Origin: Trichoplax sp. H2
Taxonomy: Eukaryota > Placozoa > Uniplacotomia > Trichoplacea
Assembly (NCBI GenBank): GCA_003344405.1
Contig: NOWV01000053.1
Coordinates: forward strand, 62,001-126,000
Reading direction: 5' to 3'
Length of the DNA: 64,000 nt
The notes beneath the pieces are model-generated. The model saw nothing but the letters and a program-made list of their open reading frames with translations, ran no database searches and was not told the origin of the DNA. This document shows positions 23,959 through 34,548 of this stretch, piece after piece. How positions within the stretch are numbered: position 1 is the stretch's first letter; every line of letters begins with the position of its first letter. The translations under genes were made by a program, and so were the position numbers.

Positions 23959-26047
23959 ATGAAAGCCAACAATGATCAAGAATCACTTAATAGCTACGAT
24001 GCAGCTATCGAATCTAAATACCACCGAACCGGTAATAAATCCATATAAATTTTACCTAATGCATATCTTTGACAGCACTTGAAGGCTGTAAATATTTTTT
24101 TAATGTTTATGTTACCTATTAAACAGTACTAGTTTGATTACACTTTTACATGTAGGTAGTATCTAAATACATATTAACTTTCTTTGTAAATTCAATAATA
24201 AATTATCAATTGATATCTTTTACAGCGTCTAAGAAAGAAGAAATCGGTAGATCATCGAATCAATCAAACTATCGTAAGATCGTTGCTGGAGTTTGTCTTG
24301 TATTGGGTCTTGCCATTTGTCGAGCAGGAATGGCTCAATTTGGTAGAAACTTATATACCAATAGCAATTTCACCGCATCATCGTTAGTTACATGGTAAGC
24401 AGTTATGACTACATTATTTATGCCCATGTCATAATCAAATACTCTACAGTAAGTGTAGATAAATTAGGCAACTCATGCAGGTGTGATAACTAAATCTATT
24501 GGCGTTATATATCAACCGAAAATTATTATAATACTCAGGTCTTCAAGATCAACGGGAATTATTGTATATCCTATGGTAGTAATGATAATGATCTTAACTG
24601 GTCATAGCTACGAAGATGTACACAGGTACAACAAATTATCTATCGTCAAAACGTCAATTAATTTGTTGTATTATATCAAAATTTTGTGTTTAATATTTAT
24701 TATCTAAATGAAACTTGTAACAGATTCTTCTAAATGCTAAATATTTACGGTATTAAACTACTCTTCTAAATATTAGCAATTATTCCTAATATTTAGAGAG
24801 GGATGTAAAATTTTTGGCAAAACTGAATTATCAATCAAAGATACCGCAAAGAAGATACTTCCATTAATGTTAATATCGATATCAGCCACATATTTCAATT
24901 ATTATGCACTTTCATTAACATCTGCAACTAATGTGACAGCTGTAACCTCTACTTCAGCCGCTTTTGTCTACGTTTTATCGTTAATATGGCTGAAAGAGCC
25001 GTTTCTAGTTATACGGGTAAATATAACAAATGAAAATTTGTCAACTACTTAATATTGGCAACATTTAATGAAACTTTAAAATTGCATTTAAAGTACCGAT
25101 CATGTTGAATCTGAATGGCATATCATAAACGTTTAAAGTAGACATGCTTCAGCTTTTCTCACATTACTTATGCATTAGCCACAATAAATGTTATAGTTAA
25201 TATCGGTTAATGAATAACACCGATACTATCCTGGATAGTTCCGATGTTATTCATTAACTGATATTAATCATAACACTTACATGTCTAGATTTGTAGTTTT
25301 TTTCATCTATTAAAATAATTACATTGATGGATGGCTCACTATGTTCTGCTATAATAGATGCTTGCTGTTTGTACAGCAATCGCTGGTGTGATTTTAATAG
25401 CCTATTCTGAGGGGTTTGGATCATATGGAAGTGTTGGTATTGTTTTAGCTACTGCAAATGCAATCTGTTCAGCTTTTTATCGTGTAAGTATAGATTATAA
25501 AGTATTTAGAAAGAACAAGCGTCTAATTTGAAGCTTACTGTTCTTTATATCTACAACTCATCAATGATGATTAACATTTAGTGATAATCTTTAATTTTTA
25601 TTTTTGCAGGTTTTCACGAAAAAAGTAATTGGACAAGCAACTGTAGTACAATCATCATTGTTTTTGAGTATTTTGAGTTTTCAGTTGTTTCTACTTTGCT
25701 GGATTCCTATACCAATACTAATATCAACTAAAGTAGAAGCTTTTACAGCAACTGACTTTCCTACAATTCCATTTCTTATAACAACATTAGCGCTTTTAGG
25801 CTATGCTAGTATCCTAACAGTTGGGATAGGCTTAACGTATCCGATATATATGTCGATGGGTCCACTTTTAGCTATTCCTATTAATGTACTCATCGATGTT
25901 TTCTACGAAAAATTGCTTTTCGATACGATAAAGATCGTCGGTACCCTTGCTGTAGTTCTCGGATTTTTTATTTTAACTATACCTATTCCTATAATAGCAT
26001 CTTTTTCATCAAGAATACGTTTAAAAATAGTACGTCTATTTAATTGA
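23959..26047 (+). CDS. SLC35F3/F4-like DMT transporter, copy 1
   Basis: Member of the drug/metabolite transporter superfamily close to SLC35F3/F4 (SLC35F3 is linked to thiamine transport). Exons: 23959-24031, 24226-24394, 24539-24625, 24797-25016, 25358-25483, 25610-26047; all phases agree and give 370 residues. Conserved words include GRNLYTNSNFTASSLVTW, REGCKIFGKTELSIKD (compare the human RECCRFFGD region), SATNVTAVTSTSAAFVY, GVILIAYSEGFGSYGSVGI and TYPIYMSMGPLLAIPINVL, the last being the C-terminal DMT signature. About ten membrane helices are expected. The last intron pair and exon sizes (73, 169, 87, 220, 126, 438 nt) are identical in copy 3, showing common descent. A 92-bp foldback lies in the fourth intron. 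The transported compound is not known. Confidence 0.9.
25187..25278. repeat. 92-bp foldback (near-perfect inverted repeat) in an intron
   Basis: Two arms of about 45 bases, pairing with few mismatches, meet with almost no loop at ACTATCC|TGGATAGT (near 25232). It lies in the intron between exons 4 and 5 of SLC35F copy 1 (25017-25357). No similar structure was seen at the equivalent place in copies 2 and 3, so it was probably inserted or formed after duplication. Confidence 0.85.
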
Positions 26048-29000
26048 GTAAATAATAATAAATTTTTGATAATTATTTTCATGTTCAACTGGTAAAATAA
26101 TCTGCAGTCTTTATCTTAAATTATTTTTATGTCTATAGACATTTATTAAAGTCTGTATAACTGGCAGTTGTAAATATAAATGTTGCATTTAGATTCTATA
26201 ACTTGTATTGTCATCTATCAATTATTGTATTTGTTGTTTTATAAAGACACATAATTTCCGAATCTTTAGTTTCATGTTTATCCAATTAAGTTATTTCATC
26301 ATTGCGTCAAAAAGTTATTTCAAGCACGGCAATATATTTTGATGGTTCAATATCATTTGATCTAATATATATCGTCTTTAATACCATACCTTGAAAAATG
26401 AAATACTATCATATCCTATTCAAAGGATTTGCATTGATTAAATGACCACCAATAAAGATCAGTTCATTGAAATCTTGTTCTTTTTTTGTCTAATGTATTG
26501 TAACTTTCTAATATTTTGCATGCAGCATCAACATAAAAGGTGCAATAGGCATTTATTACTATAAGATACTTTAAACTAGATAAATGCATGGCTCTTATTA
26601 TAATCATCAGTAGCTCAAAGATATTTCTTCCTGCATTAGCCATTCAAAAATTAATTCTTACTTTGAAGACAAATAATGATATCTAGCGAAAGAATAACTT
26701 TTATGCATTTTTTGATTTAATAGTATTCAATATTTTCTAATATTATAAAACTGCGCCACAATATGCTGCTTTTAACACGTTGAATTACTAGTAAACAAAT
26801 AACCACAGAGTTATAGCAGTATAAAATCAGTGGTATTATAGTAATATCCACGGTATTCATAGCTACAATAAAATTGCTTTGTTTGTTCGTGCAACGCTAT
26901 CAATTTCAATTAACTATCGAAGAAGTAAATTCTTAAAATTATTGTAATTGAAAAATATCATTCAGATGTAGAAAGACTAGTGTGTAGTTGTATTATGAGT
27001 TACGTTAAATATTAGCAACATCCTAACTCAAAGATGGCATAGGTATAGCTAGATAAATATAGCATTAGTAGCATAGTTATATTCTCCGTGTAACATATAA
27101 TATCCATATTAAATGTCTAGTACTGTTGCTGCAACTAATATAATATATTTAACATGGAGCTTTGATCAAATGAAATTTTAGCTCAATTTACTCATCTATC
27201 AATTAATAAATGATTTATAGAAGTATATATGTCATCTATTAGACGAGAAGCTGGATATGTATACCATCCTGAATTCTGCATCAAGTTTGAGTCTATTTAC
27301 TACCAGCAAAGTAGCTCAAACAGCCGCTAGTATTTCACTATTGTCAAAAGTCATATGTGAGCATGGGCATATGCCAAATACTACTAAATGAGCGTAATGT
27401 ATGCCGAAAATTATTCTGCATGTATTATTATTAATACACATATTACATATCTAGTACTATAGCTATATCTAATATAGCGTACCGTATTTTAATATGAAGC
27501 CTTGACTAAATAAAATTTTAGCTCAATTTGTCCATCTATCAATTAATAAATTATTTATAGAAGTATATATGGTGTCTATTAGACTCGGAGTTGGATATGT
27601 ATACCATCCTATAGTCTGTATTATGTTTGAGTTTATTTACTGCCAGCAAGGTAGCACAAACAATCGCTAGTATTTTATTATTGCCGTAAGTCATGTATGA
27701 GCGTGCGTATATACTATATACTACAAAATCAGCGTATTATATGCCGAAAACTATGCTGTACGATGCAACATTTCACATTTTTGGTCAAATCTATCTTAGT
27801 ATACATACCGTATACACAAGCGTGAACTAATATTTAGTAAGAAAAGAACGCAGGTAGAATGAGCTGAATTATTCTAGTCTATTATGGTGTTATAAGTTGT
27901 TTGTATTGCTTGCCGCCCGCAGACTTTTCATTAATTAGAAATATGAGCATACTTTAGCTATGTATTGCTTATCAGTTAAGATCCCCATTGCAACTTGTTT
28001 GTTTCTAGATACTGATATAAATGTAAAGCCTAGTAAACTGTGGCAATCTATGATATTTCCCATCCTATAATATAATTATTCTTTCATTCATTTCCATCGA
28101 CTAGTTACCCTAAGCTGGCCGAAGCAACACCAAACGCGAAATGTTAATCACTTAATTCAGCAAGCGATTCCTTAAATGATCAATTTATTCATCTAGAGCT
28201 TTTATCAAGTCGAAACGACCAAGTACTTCAGGTACGAGTACTTTTTAATGATTATATAACTAAAGTAAATATCTAGTTCAATCTGCAATCATTCTATAGG
28301 CTACTTAGTTGTCGTCCTAAACAGCAAATTGATTCGATAGCTTTTAGTGCATACAGCCCATAAGATCATTCGAGTATAAATAAATCTTACGTCAGTTTTT
28401 ACGATAGCCGATAAGCGTTATAAATCCACTACATTTTCTAACAGTATTTACTATATTAGCCATCAGAACTATTCTACGCCCATTTGAGGCCCATCTATAC
28501 ATAATTTATCTCAGTTCTAATTCTATTACGCTCTACTGGTATATACCGTAATATTACTGTTATGATTAAACTGAAATTCAAAATCTACATACGGTGTTGC
28601 TCTCAACCATTAACTTCCAACTTCTATTATTTTATCAGTAGCTCTTAAATCTAAGCTCAAGATACTTATGCTTCTGTTACATAAACTATAACTAGATTAA
28701 TATCCAATTTTAAAGTCATGGTCCTAATACTAGCCAGTTAATAACACGAAATGATTACATAAATGAATTATGTTTCTATGCAGTAATCTTTTTTATAATT
28801 AAACAACGATTTGAAAGGGGTAAAACTATAAAATACTCATTTAATTATAATTAGTGATTCATTTTGATACTTATCATCATACCGTTAACTACAGTTTACC
28901 ATTTATGAGTGCCATGAATTTTTTATGACACTAATTCAATAATTGTAGTCTAACTAGTTTATATTGTCTTTTCAGCATCATTGCAGTGAACTCCTACTGA

Positions 29001-29493
29001 TTTAATGAAGTGTTACCGAAATTGATTAAATATTCTTAGAGTTCTTTTGCTTTAGTAGTATACGTAATATATATAGCGTGATGTAATAGTTAATGCAATA
29101 TTAACAGTTAATAAAAGTCATTGTTAAAGTTGACCAATATATTAAAATCATGTCTGATCTAAAAATAGATCAAGCATAAATTGAAACAGGAATCATCTAA
29201 AGGGAAATTCTAATTGTAGTCTACTTTCCGTTCTAAGACAGGTAACACCATCTGCGTATAATGACATCGACTTCAAAATTAGCAACTTGTACTTAAATAT
29301 TCTCGTAAGGAAATGCACTTGTATTCATTTACGATCTATATTACGAGTACTTTAATTATAATTAGTTCAAAATTTTGATGTTGTACCCAAGTTAGTCAAG
29401 TTTAAAAGTATATTCATAGCACACTACAATGTAGAGGATAATCAAATAGTTCTTACTAATGGATTATCATTCACTTTACATCTATGCAGAAAA
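26048..29493. other. Spacer between SLC35F copies 1 and 2
   Basis: About 3.4 kb, very AT-rich, no supported gene. It holds a diverged 340-bp tandem duplication at 27098-27765, and from about 28070 the upstream block shared with the other two transporter copies, including the region just before the ATG. Confidence 0.5.
27098..27765. repeat. Diverged 340-bp tandem duplication, third copy near 39440-39740
   Basis: Copies at about 27098-27437 and 27438-27765 share long words such as AAATTTTAGCTCAATTT, ATCTATCAATTAATAAAT and TTGGATATGTATACCATCCT. A more diverged relative lies at about 39440-39740 upstream of SLC35F copy 3, so the duplication predates or accompanied spread of the transporter unit. 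Confidence 0.8.
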
Positions 29494-32030
29494 ATGAAAG
29501 TCAACGTTGATCAAGAACCACGTAATAGCTATGATGCAGCTATCGAATCTCGACACCATAAATATGGTAATCAAAACGAACAAATTTGCTTATGCATTAA
29601 AATAATATTATAATATAGCGTAACATTCATAATTGGACAGCATGGTAATAAATTCTTTCAATCACTACCAGACACCAGTTTAGTTACGCAATTTTGCATA
29701 TCAACTAAGCATATATAGTATTTCTGTTTCTATACTGATTTATTTCTGTCAATATTTTTTATAATGTCTGATGACAAAGAAATCAGTACATCCCAAATTC
29801 AATTTAGTTATCGTAAAACCATAACTGGTATCTGCCTGGTGCTGAGTATTGCTCTTTGTCGATCAGGAATGAATCAATTCGGTAGAAATTTATATACCAA
29901 TGGCAATTTTACTGCATCTTCACTGGTTGTGTGGTAAATATAATTGTATTATTTAAGAACTCGTTATAACTAAATATTCTCAAATAACTACGAATAAATT
30001 ACAGTACACAATAAACACCGTAACAGAATTAAATTGATGAATTTTATATATCGATTGTAAAATCATTATTATAAACTTTATTTACTATTTTAATGCATAC
30101 TGAATCTACAAGGCTTTATTATCACATGAATTCATTAAATTGCTCCAGCAAACTACTAATAAGCTATAGCTACTTGTTACAAATCGAAATGTGTAACAAC
30201 AAAACGTTAAACTATTATAGAAATTGTGAATCTACTATCAGGTTTGCCATCTCTGAAAATAACCTACGTATGACTCTAGATACTGACGATCTCCTATCAT
30301 CAGGAGGAATAGTAACACAAAACTAGCCTCTCCGAGGCATAACTGTATTCAAACTTTATTGAAAAATCATTCAATTCATAGTAATCGACATAAAGATTAA
30401 TAATTAGTTTATAGATATTTAGATAGTATTATAAAACTATGCAGTTAACTACAGTATATCACGTATAAATAGCGTCATAGATAGCGGAGTGTTATCTGAC
30501 GAAAGTATGATAAGTATTTTGTAAGAAAAGTCATTCGTGACACTACCATATCCTTAATCCGATTAATGATCATGAATTAAATAAGGGCTTCAAGATCAAC
30601 AGCAATTCTGGTTTTTCCTATGGTAGCAACGATAATGACGTGTTTTGGTCATACCTATAATGACCTATACAGGTAACGTTAATCATGATTAAGCTACAAT
30701 AAATACTGGGTTTATTTACATGCTATAACAGAACCCTGTGTAATATTTATTACCATAAAGTGATTAAGTGAAGCTTAAAATGCATTATCCTGTATTGTAA
30801 ACAAATGTAGCGGATAAAATTATGTAATTTTATTTTTAAAATGCCAATAATTGCTGCAAATTTATAGAGAGGGATGTCAAATTTTTGGCAAGAATCATTT
30901 ATCAATCAAAGATCCAATAAAGAAAATATTTCCATTGACGATAATAACAATAATGGGAACATATTGCAATTATTATGCCCTTTCACTGACCTCTGCAACT
31001 AATGTAACTGCTGTAACTGCTACCTCTGCTGCTTTCGTTTATATTTTATCATTAATATGGTTGAAAGAGCCGTTCCTAGTTTTACGGGTAAATATAACAA
31101 GTGAAAATTCGTTAACTACTGAACATTAAAAAAACGTTTGATGAATTTATATCATTGCGGTTAAAGTATTAATTATGCTGAATCTTAATAACTTAAATGC
31201 ATAGAATAGCTATGTGATGATTATTTCATGATGTGTATACACATATGTATAACGAACCAGAATTTTTCCCATCCTTTAAAGTGATTTTGTACATTTACTA
31301 ACAATACTGTACATTGTTATATTAGATGCTTGCTGTATTTATGTCAATAGCTGGTGTCATTTTAATAGCCTATTCTGAAGGTTTTGGATCATTTGGAAGT
31401 ATCGGTATTGCTTTAGCTGCCGCAAACGCAATTATAACATCTTTTTTTCGTGTAAGTATATTACGGACTGCACTGGTATCAATACATAGAAAGAACAAAC
31501 ATTCAATTCAATATCGTTATCTCTTCTGTTGTAGCGGATTAATAATGATATACTGGCATTTATTAACTATTGGTAAATGTTTTATTTTAAAGGTTTTCAC
31601 AAAAAAGGTAATTGGAAAAGCTACTGTAATACAATCGTCGTTTTATTTAAGTATTTTGGGCCTTCAAATGTTTCTAATATATTGGATCCCAATAGTGATA
31701 CTAATATCAACTAGAGTTGAAGTTGTTACACCCGACAATTTTCCTTTAATTCCATTCTTATTAACATTAATTGCAATTTTAGCTTATATTTCTTTACTTG
31801 TTGTGGGAATAGGTTTAACTTATCCCATATACATATCGATGGGCCCACTTTTAGCCATTCCTATAAATGCACTAATTGATGTTTTTTACGAAAATTTGTT
31901 TTTTGGTCCTATGAAGATTGTCGGTACACTTGCTGTAGTTCTTGGATTTCTAATTTTAACTATACCTATTCCTATTGTAGCATCTTTTTCATCGAAAATA
32001 CGTTCAAAAATGCTATTTCTATTTAACTAA
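29494..32030 (+). CDS. SLC35F3/F4-like transporter, copy 2, likely shortened N-terminus
   Basis: Paralogue of the gene at 23959. Exons by homology: 29494-29566 (old first exon), 29764/5-29933, 30586-30672, 30868-31087, 31326-31451, 31593-32030. The acceptor that should join the first exon to the second is destroyed: TTTTACAG|C in copy 1 and TTTTATAG|C in copy 3 correspond here to TTTTATAAT. At exactly that place an ATG (29764) opens the transporter frame (MSDDKEIST...). The likely product therefore starts at 29764 and has about 346 residues, lacking the 24-residue N-terminal exon. The ATG of the old first exon at 29494 remains intact but seems unusable. Core words are kept: NYYALSLTSATNVTAVTATS, GVILIAYSEGFGSFGSIGI, TYPIYISMGPLLAIPINAL. 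The 141-nt intron before the last exon has no stop in frame. Confidence 0.85.
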
Positions 32031-34548
32031 TTAATCGATTAATTAAGCAGCAGAGGATATAATTATCATCAACGTCAATGCACAACATATTTAAAGCAAA
32101 CATTTAATTAACTCCAATGTTCAAGCCTAAGCGATTACTTTATACATTTCTGAGATCCTTTTCTGAAAGAAAGATAGGAATTATTTTAAAGGATATTAAT
32201 TAAAAGCTTTACCGTAATTGACTACTGTAAATTAAGATGCTGCATTGGCAGTATTTTTAATTTATATTTTACTTATTAATAATTCTAGAATTGTGAAATT
32301 TCTTATCTGTAACGATATGATATGTATGCAAAATTAATTTATCAATAGTCATAAATCATTCGAAATTTATTTAAAGCAATATGACTTGATGATTCAGTCC
32401 TGTTTAATCTAATATTTTAAAAATTATTAAATAAAGATATGCGTAATAAAAGTCTCTAATCGATACATATTCTGTCTCTAATTCATGCATTTCTTAGCTC
32501 CGAAAATTTTAAATACGCTAACGAATAGACTGACATTGGTTAAATGATTACCATTAAAGGCAGAATCATTGAAAATTACTTTGATTAGTGTATTTACAAT
32601 CATCTAATGATTTCTTTCAGTATCATCCCATAAAGTGTAGTAGGCGTTAATATAGGATGTTACATAAATACGTAGTTTTACATTACGAATATCACAGGAA
32701 ATTGCTTTCTACGTCAGTTACTTCATGTACTCCTTTAGTATTGGATCAAACTTACTATCATTCAAGAGATCAAAACGGTTACTAGAAACTTTTCAGCCTG
32801 TAGAGAGAATGATACTGCACAGAAGCTATTTATAATAGTATTATAGTTAATCTGCTTCTGCTTCATACTACGAAACGAGGCTAGATATCAATTTTTCGTC
32901 GAAGATAAACGATTCCTTATAATCGATGGAATGATCAAACTTACGACAATTTGCATAACTGGCTAATAAGTAATACTTATTGGAGAGTGTAATACGTGTA
33001 TGTCTGCTCATTTTCGGCCGTACCTTTATATTCATTCATCCCGTATATGAAGTGAAGATCTCCCATATCTTTTTTTAGCTCTAATTGTATCAATTATTCT
33101 GTAGCCCTATGATTACACAGTCTCTCAGTATTGACGGAAATGAGCTTTAGCTATAGAATAAAATCTTAATTTCATTGTACAGACAGATGATGCAGAATTT
33201 GGAGATGCATTTTCTATTAACTAGTAAGATGTCGTTTCTGTATCGGTTATATAACTTAATTATTTTAATTTATGAATTTGTCTACTTTAATTTCTGCATG
33301 TACACCGATAATTAGAACTTAATTGTAAGTTCTATACAGTATGAACTTCGTACTCAAATGGATGCAGCTATTTCTCTTTACGGTCGTAAAGCACATTTAA
33401 ATCTTCAAATTTCTCTTCAAGTACAGTTTTTAGCTTAAGGTTTCTCCTTAAGTTTAATACAACAAATGCAGCCCACCTAGGCTTTTCCATTTATTTGAGC
33501 CAGAAGAAAGAAGTAGGTAATGAAGATACCTATCAACTAAGGAAAAAGAGAAGTAAAGATTATTATCATTTCATTAAAAGAGGGTCTGTTAAATTAAGGC
33601 GAAAATTACATTAAACAGAGCCAAATATTCAACAACTAAAGAATTGTTGTACGCATTATTTATTTTACTTCATTATAAATAAGTAGTGATACCATAGTTC
33701 ACTTGTATAACATATATATCTAGAAATATGTTATTTATACATACGGGTATATACTCATACTAGACTAACTCGCACATCATGCATATAAATTAGATTTCTG
33801 ATAATATTACGAGTAATTGATGTTTTACTCAGTGCATAATTATATCTACAAATAACATTAACAATGTAGAAGTCTTTATTTTCTGGCATAATAGACTAAC
33901 TAAGTCTAAAAAAATTTTCTGGTGCTTTAAGTCATAGCTAAGATGCTATATCACATTGTTATGGAGCAAATCACCGTACTTGTTAATTGACTAAACTTTG
34001 TTATTAAATTATTATTGGGCTAAATATTAGAAGTTGATAATTTAATTTAAGAATACTAATAATGAGTAACCTTAGATCATAAAGACTTAATTGTGTCTTG
34101 AACTCATGTAGAGTATTAATAATGGCGGCTACTTGGTACCTGCAGTGAACGTGTAATTACTGTGCTGAGCCTTGAGCCTTTAATTGGCTCCTAATTAGTT
34201 ATTGTTAATTAAATTTGTTTACTAATACATACTTATGGTAAACAGTATAGTTTATTGATATTGAATCTCCTATAGCAATCAAGTAAATCTTGCAAAAGAA
34301 AATTGTTAACTGTGCACCACAAATTCTGTGGAAGGGTATAAATAGGCGAGCGAATACTCAGTTCGAGAGTTGATTGGTTGTGTGTCACTCAAGTAGTCTA
34401 GTACTATCACACGTTAGATCTCCAGTAGTACTGGAGTGAATAAGTAATCTAATAGTCTAGTTTAGTCGATCACGAAGACTATTTGTTATACACATAATTA
34501 CAGTTTATATTATGCAGCTATGTAGAAGCGAATATTACTAATATGTGA
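32031..34548. other. Spacer between SLC35F copy 2 and the GRL gene
   Basis: No supported gene. The part from about 32270 to 32960 matches 44040-44640 downstream of SLC35F copy 3, marking the right part of the duplicated unit. An isolated TATA box with initiator-like sequence lies at 34337-34362. The rest is AT-rich. Confidence 0.5.
34330..34365 (+). promoter_or_regulatory. Orphan TATA box plus initiator-like sequence
   Basis: TATAAATA at 34337-34344 sits in a short GC-richer patch and is followed by CTCAGTTC (34357-34364), which matches an arthropod-type TCAGTY initiator, about 22 bases after the T of the TATA box. No recognisable plus-strand reading frame follows within 500 bases. It could be a retrotransposon LTR promoter or a non-coding transcript start, or chance. 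Confidence 0.35.

Noticed and set aside
31326-32030. Single 234-codon frame as one exon
   Set aside because: It runs through a stop-free 141-nt intron with good GT/AG sites; copies 1 and 3 show two separate exons of 126 and 438 nt.
34100-34510. Solo LTR of a retrotransposon
   Set aside because: A TG start and TATA box are present, but no CA end with a matching target duplication could be found.
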